A stretch of DNA of 54,368 nucleotides from Bradyrhizobium oropedii (lineage in GTDB: Bacteria > Pseudomonadota > Alphaproteobacteria > Rhizobiales > Xanthobacteraceae). Made by a program: the position numbers and the translations under genes. Shown piece after piece: positions 36,701-45,500 of this stretch. The DNA is taken from contig NZ_JACMYO010000036.1 in NCBI RefSeq assembly GCF_020889685.1, positions 1-54,368 of the forward strand. The letters run 5' to 3'. The notes below the pieces were generated by a model that worked only from the letters and a program-made list of their open reading frames with translations, searched no databases and was not told the origin of the DNA. Within the stretch, counting starts at the first letter, position 1; each line of letters begins with the position of its first letter.

Positions 36701-36918
36701 GCGGCGCCGTTGAGCTCCTCCTCGATCAGCCGCGTGACGCTGTTGTAGAGGTTCTCAGGCGACGCGCCGGGATAGCTCGTCGAGATCGAGATCGAGGGCG
36801 GCGCGATGATCGGATATTGCGCGACAGCGAGCAGCGGAATCGAGATCGCGCCGACCAGACAGATGAACAGGGCGACGACCCAGGCGAAGATCGGCCTGTC
36901 GATGAAGAAGCTGGGCAT
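33763..36918 (-). CDS. RND multidrug efflux inner-membrane transporter (AcrB/HAE1 type)
   Basis: A 1051-residue proton-driven pump. MPSFFIDRPIFAWVVALFIC begins transmembrane helix 1. The porter-domain motif with SYPGASPENLYNSVTRLIEE follows. VGILVDDAIVVVENVERIM in helix 4 provides the paired Asp of the proton relay, and LAAKDAILIIEFAKDLRAQG gives the helix 10 Lys. The length equals AcrB. Six bases separate it from the upstream adaptor gene. No TolC-like outer membrane gene and no dedicated regulator are adjacent, so it must borrow an outer membrane channel. Confidence 0.96.
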   Translation of the reverse strand: MPSFFIDRPIFAWVVALFICLVGAISIPLLAVAQYPIIAPPSISISTSYPGASPENLYNSVTRLIEEELNGAANILNFESTSDSLGQVEIIANFKPGTDTSQASVEVQNRLKRVEARLPRAVIQQGILVEEASSAVLQIITLNSSDGSLDEVGLGDFMIRNVLGEVRRIPGVGRATLYSTERSLRIWIDPAKLVGYGLSADDVNRAITAQNAQVASGSIGAEPSTDTQKISAQVLVKGQLSSPDEFGAIILRANADGSTVRLRDVARIEIGGLSYQFNTRLDGKPTAGLSVLLSPKGNALATASAVEAKMKELSRFFPANISYEIPYNITPVVKASIEKVLMTLVEAVVLVFIVMFLFLQNIRYTIIPTIVVPVALLGTCATLMVVGYSINMLTMFGMVLAVGILVDDAIVVVENVERIMAEEGLPPKEATRKAMSQISGAIIGITLVLMAVFVPMAFFPGSVGIIYRQFSVTMVAAIAFSALLALSLTPALCATLLKPVEKGHGHARKGVFGWFNRVLDNSRAGYTRTVQGSLKRTGRLMLIYLVLFAGVAYGFVRLPGGFLPVDDQGFITTDVQTPSESSYARTEAAVEQVEKYLKDRAGIENVTFLTGFSFLGQGMNTAQAFITLKGWSERGPKDSAAAIVADINRDLSSSIRDARISALQPPPIDNLGNSSGFSFRLQDRGQKGYAALIAASDRLITEANASPVLQKVYVEGLPSAPQVNLMIDREKAGAFGLTFEDINNTISTNLGSNYVNDFPNRGRMQRVIVQADKTSRMNADDILNYNVKNSRGQLVPFSAFATIEWSKGPTQIAGFNYYPAVRISGEAKPGFTSGDAIAEMERLADKLPRGFGYEWTGQSLQEKLSGSQAPFLLALSVLVVFLLLAALYESWTIPLAVLLTIPLGILGAVVAATLRGLSNDVYFTVGLITIIGLAAKDAILIIEFAKDLRAQGKPLVEATIEACSLRFRPILMTGLAFVCGVLPMAIATGAGGASQQALGTSVMGGMIAVVILALLLVPVFFVSVQRVLAGDREKVEKPEIYGPPAPVTGGQ

Positions 36919-36924
36919 GTCGGA

Positions 36925-38130
36925 TCAGCGCCCCGCGTGCGCGGTCTGCGGCGAATCCGACTGCGCTGCAGCAGCGTCGACCTCACGCCACGCCAGCGGC
37001 CGCACCTTGTCGCCTGCGGCGAATTTCTGGAAGCCCTCGACGACGACCTTGTCGCCGGCCTTGAGGCCTTCGGTGACGAACCAGTGGCCGCCCTGCAACG
37101 AGCCGGTGCGCACCGGCTGCACCGCGACGTGATTGTCGTCCTTGACGACGAACACCTCGCTGCCGCCGCCGCCATTGCGCTGGATCGCCTGCTGCGGCAC
37201 CGCGATCGCGTCGGTGTCGATGCCCTGCTCGATCAGCACGCGGACATACATGCCCGGCAGCAGGATGCGATGCGGGTTCGGGAACTCACCGCGCAAGGTC
37301 ACCTGCCCGGTATGGGCATCGACCTTGGCGTCGGAGAACAGCAGCTTGCCTGCGACCTGATAGATCGAGCCGTCGTCGAGCACGAGATGGACCTTCATCG
37401 CGTCGGGCGCGATGCGGTCGAGATCGCCGCTCTCGAAGGCGCGGCGGAGCTGGTTCATTTCGGTCACCGACTGCTGGAAGTCGGCGTAGATCGGATCGAG
37501 CTGCTGAATGGTCGCAAGGCTCGCGGCGTCGTTCTGCACGACGAGCGCGCCTTCGCTGACCAGCGCGGCACCGATGGTGCCGTCGATCGGTGCACGGATC
37601 GTCGCATAATCCAGGTTGAGTTTCGCACGCGCGACGTCGGCCTCGCGGCCCTGCACGTCGGCTTCGGCCTGTTTCAGGTTGGCGATCGCCTTCTCGTTCT
37701 CGGCCTCGGAAGTCGCGCGCTGGTTGGTGAGGGTTGCGATGCGGCGGGCCTGCAGCGAGGTCTGCTCGAGCACCGCCTTGGCGCGCGCCAGCGCCGCCTC
37801 GGTCGACTGCAATTCGACCTCGAACGGGCGCGGATCGATCTGGTACAGGGGATCGCCGAGCTTCACCTCGCTGCCTTGATGGAACATGCGGTTGACGACG
37901 ATGCCCGAGACGCGCGGGCGCACCTCGGAGACACGGGTCGGCGCGATGCGGCCCGGCAGCTCGCGCACCATCGCGCGCGCCTGCTGCTTCACAGTGACGA
38001 CACTGACGTCCGGCTCCGGTGCTTGTACGGCGGCGGTTGCGGTTTTCGGTTCGTCGCAGCCAGCAAGCAGTGGCGCCGTCACGGCCAGCATCAGAGCAAT
38101 GCATGCCGATTGCGCGCGAAGTCCAGACAT
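36925..38130 (-). CDS. RND efflux periplasmic adaptor lipoprotein (AcrA/MexA type)
   Basis: A 401-residue membrane-fusion protein linking the RND pump to the outer membrane channel. From the ATG at 38130 it reads MSGLRAQSACIALMLAVTAP with LLAGC, a lipoprotein signal, so the mature protein is lipid-anchored. The lipoyl halves (ELPGRIAPTRVSEVRPRVSG and LNLDYATIRAPIDGTIGAAL) flank a coiled-coil hairpin. The beta-barrel and membrane-proximal parts (LRGEFPNPHRILLPGMYVRV) follow. A longer frame to 38259 has no recognisable start and would bury the lipobox, so I reject it. It is in one transcript with the pump. Confidence 0.94.
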   Translation of the reverse strand: MSGLRAQSACIALMLAVTAPLLAGCDEPKTATAAVQAPEPDVSVVTVKQQARAMVRELPGRIAPTRVSEVRPRVSGIVVNRMFHQGSEVKLGDPLYQIDPRPFEVELQSTEAALARAKAVLEQTSLQARRIATLTNQRATSEAENEKAIANLKQAEADVQGREADVARAKLNLDYATIRAPIDGTIGAALVSEGALVVQNDAASLATIQQLDPIYADFQQSVTEMNQLRRAFESGDLDRIAPDAMKVHLVLDDGSIYQVAGKLLFSDAKVDAHTGQVTLRGEFPNPHRILLPGMYVRVLIEQGIDTDAIAVPQQAIQRNGGGGSEVFVVKDDNHVAVQPVRTGSLQGGHWFVTEGLKAGDKVVVEGFQKFAAGDKVRPLAWREVDAAAAQSDSPQTAHAGR

Positions 38131-38672
38131 TGAGATGATCGCCCCTGAAGGTTTGAACAAACGAACGGCGGTGTCACGGCGACAGCGCTCGCGTTGCTGC
38201 GGTGAAAATAAAATCTGCTTGCTGCGACGCAATGCGTTTGTCAGGCGGCTCATTGTCACAGAACGCTATCACCCTGATTTCGCGGCGTCTTTTATCCTGT
38301 CACTGCATTGTGAGCGGGTTCCATCGGAGGCTGTGGGAGTACGTTAAGGACTGCGTGAGCGGGAACGCGGCCTGTTGCCTGCGCGGGAATGCCGCAGATT
38401 GCAAACTCGTCATGCGCGGCGCGCGAATCGCCGATCGCCGCCGTGCACCCCACCCAGCGGTGCAACCCGCGTTCGTCTCGCGATCCCCGCGTGGGATTGG
38501 CACCTTCTGCACACGCAGACGCGCCGGCGCCCCGGAAAGCTGCGCAAAGCGGCAACACTCCACTCCGTATCAACCCGAGGTTCTACCGACAGCCTTTTGA
38601 TTCGGCTTTCCTCACTCCGCCGCTGTGCCATATTGCTGGCAGATGCGGCCTTCGCGAACGGATGACCCGGCA
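38131..38672. other. gene-free stretch between the RND operon and the MotA-like gene
   Basis: About 540 bases between divergent genes. The AT-rich segment near 38200-38215 (GAAAATAAAATCTGC) is a likely promoter site for the efflux operon. The remainder has short GC-rich hairpins but no open frame I can defend. Confidence 0.45.
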
Positions 38673-39668
38673 ATGCCCCCCTCCCGATCCGAGATGGAGA
38701 TCGAACTGAGCAAGCTGTCCTCGCCCAGGATCTTCCTGGTGCGGATGCTGGTGTTCCTGGTGCTCTGCGGCCTGGTCGGGGTCGTGCTGTACAAGCAGAT
38801 CGTCACCGCCTTCTTCGCCAATCCCGGGCTGAACGCCCTGATCGGCGCGGTGCTGCTGATCGGCGTCATCCTGGCGTTCCGACAGGTGATCCGGCTCTAC
38901 CCCGAGGTCGCCTGGGTCAACAATTTCCGCATCGCCGATCCCGGCCTTGCGATCGAGCGTCGCCCGACGCTGCTTGCCCCGATGGCCGCGATCCTCGGCG
39001 GCGAACGCACCGGGCGGATGTCGATCTCGCAGCAGACCATGCGGCATCTGCTCGATTCAATCGCAACCCGCCTCGATGAGGCCCGCGACATCTCGCGCTA
39101 CATGACCGGCCTGCTGGTCTTCCTCGGCCTGCTCGGCACCTTCTGGGGCCTGATCGAGACGGTGGGCTCGGTCGGCAAGGTGATCGACGGGCTCAAGGTC
39201 GGCGGCGACGCCGGCGCGCTGTTCGATACGCTGAAGGAAGGCCTCGCCGCCCCGCTCGGCGGCATGGGCATCTCGTTCTCGTCCTCGCTGTTCGGCCTCG
39301 CCGGCTCGCTGATCCTCGGCTTCCTCGATCTGCAATCGAGCCAGGCCCAGAACCGCTTCTACACCGACCTTGAGGACTGGCTCGCCACCACCGTGCGCGG
39401 CATTTCCGGCGACGACGCCGGCGTCTCCGGCGACATGCAGGGCGCGATCGACAGGCTGCGTGCCACGCTCGAGGAAGGCGGCGCCGGCGGGAGCGGCCGC
39501 AGCACCACGGCCGCGATGGCCAATCTCGCCGAGGCGATCCAGGGGCTGGTTGCACATATGCGCACCGAGCAGCAGATGATCCGTGAATGGGCCGACGGCC
39601 AGGGCGAGCAGAACCGCGAGATCAAGCGACTGCTCGAGCGCCTCGCCCGCCAGCCCGAGAAGAACTAG
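38673..39668 (+). CDS. MotA/TolQ/ExbB-like membrane protein
   Basis: A 331-residue protein with two N-terminal transmembrane helices (about 21-40 and 52-70), then two closely spaced helices in the central region (TGLLVFLGLLGTFWGLIETV and GGMGISFSSSLFGLAGSLIL) as in the MotA/TolQ/ExbB proton-channel fold. The C-terminal region is a helical tail. It pairs with the MotB/OmpA-like gene 36 bases downstream and is transcribed with it. No flagellar genes are near. The start is uncertain: 38673 (MPPSRSEMEI) versus 38643. Confidence 0.85.
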   Translation: MPPSRSEMEIELSKLSSPRIFLVRMLVFLVLCGLVGVVLYKQIVTAFFANPGLNALIGAVLLIGVILAFRQVIRLYPEVAWVNNFRIADPGLAIERRPTLLAPMAAILGGERTGRMSISQQTMRHLLDSIATRLDEARDISRYMTGLLVFLGLLGTFWGLIETVGSVGKVIDGLKVGGDAGALFDTLKEGLAAPLGGMGISFSSSLFGLAGSLILGFLDLQSSQAQNRFYTDLEDWLATTVRGISGDDAGVSGDMQGAIDRLRATLEEGGAGGSGRSTTAAMANLAEAIQGLVAHMRTEQQMIREWADGQGEQNREIKRLLERLARQPEKN

Positions 39669-39704
39669 AGCGTCTTCGAGCGAAGCAAGCCCAAGGAGAC
39701 ATTC

Positions 39705-40730
39705 ATGGCCCTCGCCCGCCGCAGCGAATCCGGCTTCAACTACTGGCCCGGCTTTGTCGACGCGCTGTCGACGCTGGTGCTGTCGATCGTGTTCCTGCTG
39801 TCGGTGTTCCTCGTCGTGCAGTTCTTCCTGTCGCAGGAGGTCACCGGCAAGGACAAGGCGCTGGAGCAGCTCACCGCCAAGATCGCCCAGCTCAACGACC
39901 TGCTGTCGCTGGAGAAGCTCTCCAAGCTGACGCTCGACGACCAGGTCTCGCAGCTCCGCGCCGGCCTCGCCTCCGCCGAGGGCGAGCGTGATCGCATGAA
40001 GGGGCTCTATGAGGGATTGGCCAATTCCGGCAACGACGCGCAGGGCCGAGCCAACGAACTCAACAAGGCTCTGGACTCCGAGAAGAGCGTGTCGTCGCGC
40101 GCGCTGGCGCAGATCGAGGTGCTGAACCAGCAGATCAACGCGCTGCGCCGCCAGCTCGCCGCGCTCGAGGAGGCGCTCGACGCCTCCGAGAAGCGCGACA
40201 AGGAATCGCAGAACCGGATCGCCGATCTCGGCTCGCGCCTCAACGTCGCGCTGGCGCAGCGGGTGCAGGAACTGTCGAAATACCGCTCGGAATTCTTCGG
40301 CCGCTTGCGCGCGATCCTCGGCAACCGTCCTGACATCCGCATCGTCGGTGATCGCTTCGTGTTCCAGTCGGAAGTGTTCTTCGACACCGGCCAGGCGACC
40401 TTGCTGCCGGAGGGCAAGACCGAGCTCGATACGGTGGCGAGCGCGCTCATCGATCTGGACAAGCAGATTCCGGCCGAGATCGCCTGGGTACTCCGCGTCG
40501 ACGGCCATACCGACGTGCGGCCGATCACCAACAGCCCGCTGTTCAAGTCGAACTGGGAACTGTCCTCCGCGCGCGCGATCTCGGTGGTGCAATATCTGAT
40601 CTCGCTCGGCGTGCCGGCGCAGCGCCTGGTCGCCGCCGGCTTTGCCGAATTCCAGCCGCTCGACACCGCGCAGACCGAAGACGCCTACAAGCGCAACCGC
40701 CGTATCGAGCTGAAGCTGACGGAACGCTAA
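39705..40730 (+). CDS. MotB/OmpA-like peptidoglycan-binding protein
   Basis: A 341-residue partner of the MotA-like protein. One transmembrane helix near residues 20-44 (ALSTLVLSIVFLLSVFLVVQ) follows a YWPGFVDAL segment resembling the MotB plug region. A long coiled coil (about 48-185: LEQLTAKIAQLNDLLS, LEALDASEKRDKESQNRIAD) leads to a C-terminal OmpA domain (about 210-341: VFFDTGQATLLPEGKTEL, VDGHTDVRP, NWELSSARAISVVQYL). The pair probably forms a proton-driven stator that anchors to peptidoglycan. The long coiled coil is unlike flagellar MotB. Confidence 0.88.
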   Translation: MALARRSESGFNYWPGFVDALSTLVLSIVFLLSVFLVVQFFLSQEVTGKDKALEQLTAKIAQLNDLLSLEKLSKLTLDDQVSQLRAGLASAEGERDRMKGLYEGLANSGNDAQGRANELNKALDSEKSVSSRALAQIEVLNQQINALRRQLAALEEALDASEKRDKESQNRIADLGSRLNVALAQRVQELSKYRSEFFGRLRAILGNRPDIRIVGDRFVFQSEVFFDTGQATLLPEGKTELDTVASALIDLDKQIPAEIAWVLRVDGHTDVRPITNSPLFKSNWELSSARAISVVQYLISLGVPAQRLVAAGFAEFQPLDTAQTEDAYKRNRRIELKLTER

Positions 40731-40763
40731 TCGCCGTGAAGGCGGCGGTAACGCCTAATCATC

Positions 40764-41038
40764 CGTCGTCCCTGCGAAAGCAGGGACCCATAACCACCGC
40801 ATTCGGCGATGAAGCGGATGCCCCAGCCTCGTGTAACAGTGAGCATTCGGGGTAATGGGTCCTGGCCTTCGCCAGGACGACGCCGAGTGTGCGGCACGGC
40901 CTGCATCCGCAATCGTCGTCCCTGCGAAAGCAGGGACCCATAACCACAGGGATGCGTTGTTGCAGAGCGCTGTGGCCCCAGCATCGCACGACCATTGCCG
41001 CTGGTGGTTATGGGTCCCGGGTCAAGCCCGGGACGACA
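40764..41038. repeat. cluster of four GTCGTCCC...GGGACCCATAACC units
   Basis: Units at 40764-40798, 40854-40882 (inverted), 40914-40947 and 41005-41038 (inverted) alternate, so each pair forms an inverted repeat. Core hairpins differ (TGCGAAAGCA, TGGCCTTCGCCA, GGGTCAAGCCC) while the flanks CGTCGTCC and GGGACCCATAACCA are conserved. It lies between converging genes. Confidence 0.85.
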
Positions 41039-41060
41039 TCGAGTGTGTGGCTCGACTTCC

Positions 41061-42116
<1,056 letters not shown>

Positions 42117-42145
42117 CTATTAGACGTAGAAGTCGGGATAGACTT

Positions 42146-42160
42146 ATGAGCAGGACTCAT
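42146..42160. promoter_or_regulatory. inverted repeat in the aldo/keto reductase - lysR spacer
   Basis: ATGAG-CAGGA-CTCAT is a perfect five-base inverted repeat immediately before the LysR start codon. Its placement suits an autoregulatory LysR site, though the classical T-N11-A box is not clearly seen. Confidence 0.35.
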
Positions 42161-42162
42161 GA

Positions 42163-43056
<894 letters not shown>

Positions 43057-43278
43057 TCGCGAACGGCGGCGCGCCGGGTGATGCCGAACCTCCTGCCTGA
43101 CGCTGCGTCGAGATCCAGCGCACGGAGATTTGCTTCACAGTTGTGCGACGGCACCTTGGAACGTGACCAACACGACCGACGTTATTGGATGTATAATCGC
43201 GCGAGCTTGGCGGACGTCCCGTCTTCGCCGGGGCTTTGCATCCCGCTCCAGCCTCCGCGCGCCATCTTGGACCAGCAC

Positions 43279-43548
43279 ATGCTCAAGACCAGATTCGCCA
43301 TCATCGTCGCCGCCGGCCTGACGCTCGCGCCGGCCCAGCTTCTCGCGCAGAGCACGGGAGGCTCGCCACCGCCGCCGAGGCCGGGCGACCGCGCCGCTTC
43401 ATCGAACGGCATCGGCGGGACTGCGCTGCCGGCCCAGAGCGGCCAGCGCTATGCACCGTCATCCGGCGGTAATTTCAGTGCGGCGCCGGCCCCTCCCGGT
43501 GGTTCGGTGAGCACGACCGGCAATGCCAACAATGCGACGGGACGCTGA
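43279..43548 (+). CDS. small exported Gly/Pro/Ser-rich protein
   Basis: An 89-residue protein with a signal peptide (LKTRFAIIVAAGLTLAPAQL ending LAQ, residue 23). The mature part is low-complexity, rich in Ser, Gly, Pro and Ala (GGSPPPPRPGD, APAPPGGSVSTTGN), with no folded domain visible. No ribosome site stands out at the chosen ATG, and longer in-frame starts exist, so expression is uncertain. The signal-peptide pattern is what supports it as a real gene. Confidence 0.55.
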   Translation: MLKTRFAIIVAAGLTLAPAQLLAQSTGGSPPPPRPGDRAASSNGIGGTALPAQSGQRYAPSSGGNFSAAPAPPGGSVSTTGNANNATGR

Positions 43549-43662
43549 CGTCGGGTACGCCCGCGTGAGCAGCTGAACGCCGCACCGCTGCGACCGGCGA
43601 CGGGTCGGCGCCCCCGCAGGGTGGCCGGCGTCTCGCAGTGCCTGCGAGCTCAAATTCGTAAC

Positions 43663-43747
43663 AATGGAACCTTCACACCGAACGCGACCCTGGTCGCGAG
43701 CCGCCGGCGTGCAAATCACGGAACCCACGGGGCTTGAAGGTTCCATT
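43663..43747. repeat. 85-bp structured inverted repeat, possible ncRNA or mobile remnant
   Basis: AATGGAACCTTCA (43663-43675) and TGAAGGTTCCATT (43735-43747) are perfect 13-base arms around 59 bases. Inside, GCGACC-CT-GGTCGC forms a second stem and further GC-rich arms exist. The right arm runs on into TTTTT, so on the plus strand it could also end transcripts. It lies in a 278-base gene-free stretch. Confidence 0.6.
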
Positions 43748-43826
43748 TTTCAAATCCAGAGGTTGTATGTTACCAAACGTTTCCGAGTGTAACTGAGTTT
43801 TAACAACCTGCGCGCGACATGGCCGC

Positions 43827-44906
43827 GTGACAACCGCAGGTAATGTAACGGAGCACCACAACCGTGAGCATGTGCTCGGCGCGGTGCTCTGGGTTCCAAT
43901 TTCGCTGTTCTTGATCGGCGCGTTCGCCATCTTTCACGCTTCGGGATTCCGGCACGTCGCGATCGACTGGAACGGATACGGCACGATCTGCGCAGTGCTT
44001 CTCGCCGGCTATCTGGTCGCGAGAGGATTTCGCATCCGGTTCATTCAGGCGTTCCTGAATGGCTGGTTGCAGAACCTGATTGTCGCCATCGCTGCAACGA
44101 TGCTGACTTACGCAGCGGCGACGGTCGGCCGTCCGCTCGTCGATGACCAGTTGCTGCGCGCGGATCAGTTGATGGGGTACGACTGGATGGTCTTCGCGGC
44201 ATTTTTCGCGAGCTCGGACCTGATGGTTCGCATCGTCACCGAGTCCTACCAGTCGGTCTTCTATCTGCCGAGCGTCGTGATCCTCTGCCTGGCAGTGAAG
44301 GGAGATATTGCGACCCTCGAGAAGTTCATCCTGGCGGCAATCATCTCGCTGATCATCACGATCGCCGTGTTTGCAGTGCTGCCTGCGACCACGGCGTGGA
44401 CGCATCTGGGCCTCAGCGACACCGAGGTGGCTTCGTTCCGGACCCTGCCCCGCTCCTCAGAGGGCTGGATCGACGAGCTGATCAGAATTCGAGAGGGCAG
44501 CCTGCGAAGCCTGCACAATTTTCACGGCAGGGGACTGATCGCGTTTCCAAGCTTTCATTGTGTTGCAGCGCTGCTGCTGATCTGGGCGAGTTGGAACGTT
44601 CGCTGGCTGCGCATTCCGATGGCTCTCGCGAATCTGTGCATGCTGGTCTCGACCCCGCTGATCGGCGGTCACTATCTCGTGGACCTGATCGGCGGCGCAG
44701 TGGTCACGGTCGTCAGCGTGATCATCGCCAAGCAGCTTCATGCATGGATGCTGTCGTGGGCAGCCGCCTTCCAACGCGCAGCCTGGCTCCAGCCGTCGGC
44801 CAGCCGCATCGAAGCGGCCGTCCGGCGGCAGCGCGTTTCGGCTATACCGCGCCGACCGGCTCCACGGCCGGTTCGTCCGGCTCAGCGTCCGCGGTCACGA
44901 ATTTGA
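43827..44906 (+). CDS. PAP2-superfamily membrane phosphatase
   Basis: A 359-residue integral membrane protein with about six helices. The phosphatase signature parts are IAFPSFHCVAALL (about 237-249) and STPLIGGHYLVDLIGG (about 273-288), which carry the two histidines and acidic residue of the PAP2 active site. It resembles the inositolphosphotransferase-like PAP2 subgroup, acting on lipid phosphates or diphosphates at the membrane. The start is a GTG at 43827; the first ATG lies far inside the protein. The last 65 bases overlap the end of the convergent PilZ gene, encoding a basic tail. Confidence 0.82.
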   Translation: MTTAGNVTEHHNREHVLGAVLWVPISLFLIGAFAIFHASGFRHVAIDWNGYGTICAVLLAGYLVARGFRIRFIQAFLNGWLQNLIVAIAATMLTYAAATVGRPLVDDQLLRADQLMGYDWMVFAAFFASSDLMVRIVTESYQSVFYLPSVVILCLAVKGDIATLEKFILAAIISLIITIAVFAVLPATTAWTHLGLSDTEVASFRTLPRSSEGWIDELIRIREGSLRSLHNFHGRGLIAFPSFHCVAALLLIWASWNVRWLRIPMALANLCMLVSTPLIGGHYLVDLIGGAVVTVVSVIIAKQLHAWMLSWAAAFQRAAWLQPSASRIEAAVRRQRVSAIPRRPAPRPVRPAQRPRSRI

Positions 44907-45162
44907 GCCCGTAGGTGTTGCCGCGACGCCAGACCACCTCACACGGGTAGCGCTTGGCATGATCGGCGAGCAGCGTCAGCGCGAGGCGGTCCTTGACGAC
45001 GAACTCGACCTCGGTCGTGATCTTGGCACCGCCGGGCGAGATGTCGACCACGGCACAGGCATTCTCGGTCGCGCCATCGTCGACCGTGATCCACGCCGCA
45101 CGATTGTTGAGCTGGCGCCGTGGCTCGCGACTGACCTTGATCCGTGCTCCGTTGCTCGCCAT
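44842..45162 (-). CDS. PilZ-domain protein
   Basis: A 106-residue PilZ protein. The domain starts with the basic stretch SREPRRQLNNRAAW, then CAVVDISPGGAKITTEVEFV (the DxSxxG part of the cyclic-di-GMP site) and RYPCEVVWRRGNTYGLKFVT at the end of the barrel. The acidic C-terminal tail overlaps the convergent PAP2 gene. I choose the ATG at 45162, eight bases after AAGGA; an ATG two codons upstream is also possible. The region just upstream is made of three near-identical 16-base repeats, each looking like a ribosome site plus ATG. Confidence 0.85.
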   Translation of the reverse strand: MASNGARIKVSREPRRQLNNRAAWITVDDGATENACAVVDISPGGAKITTEVEFVVKDRLALTLLADHAKRYPCEVVWRRGNTYGLKFVTADAEPDEPAVEPVGAV

Positions 45163-45213
45163 CGTCATTCGTCCTTGAAGACATTGGTGCTTGAAAACAT
45201 TGGTCCTTGAAGA
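45163..45213 (-). repeat. three 16-bp tandem repeats of a ribosome-site-plus-ATG unit
   Basis: On the minus strand, three consecutive 16-base units read CAAGGACCAATG, CAAGCACCAATG and CAAGGACGAATG, each followed by TTTT, TCTT or ACG. Only the last is in register with the PilZ start. This suggests slippage-type duplication of the initiation region. Confidence 0.75.
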
Positions 45214-45500
45214 GATTCGAGACCGCGCGCGTCGATCGACGCGCCCGGCACACAACCGCAGGCGCCACAATGGCGTTCCCCCGTAAAGTCCGGCTTAGCG
45301 CGATCGCTTGAACTTTACCGGAATCTTGACCGGGCTTTTAGCAAACAGGGATTCTACAATTCCATCAGCGGGATACCGGCCGCGCGAGCAGCCGTCGGCT
45401 TGACATGGCGGCCGCACTGTTGGTGAAGTGGTGCCGTGGCTTTGGCCACATCCCTGCAACAAGAGCGCCTCAAGCCGCCCCCTTCAGACGGAAACGACCC
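45214..45500. other. gene-free stretch between the PilZ and acyl-CoA synthetase genes
   Basis: This divergent spacer of about 290 bases must hold both promoters. AT-richer bases lie near 45310-45360 (CTTTACCGGAATCTTGACC and GATTCTACAATTCC). I see no convincing -35/-10 pair at the correct spacing. Confidence 0.4.

Noticed and set aside
38673..40730. Zorya anti-phage system suggested by the MotA-like/MotB-like pair
   Set aside because: Zorya needs ZorC/ZorD or ZorE beside ZorAB. The neighbours are an RND pump, repeats and an aldo/keto reductase, so I call it a housekeeping-like stator pair.
40764..41038. CRISPR-like array suggested by the regular repeats
   Set aside because: Units alternate orientation, spacers are irregular and contain hairpin cores, and no cas gene is present. 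It is a palindromic repeat cluster.
43078..43278. N-terminal extension of the small exported protein from 43078
   Set aside because: The extra 67 residues have no family resemblance and would hide the signal peptide. The ATG at 43279 is preferred, although its ribosome site is weak.
43827..45162. PAP2 and PilZ genes as a single regulatory fusion
   Set aside because: They are on opposite strands and merely overlap at their 3' ends.
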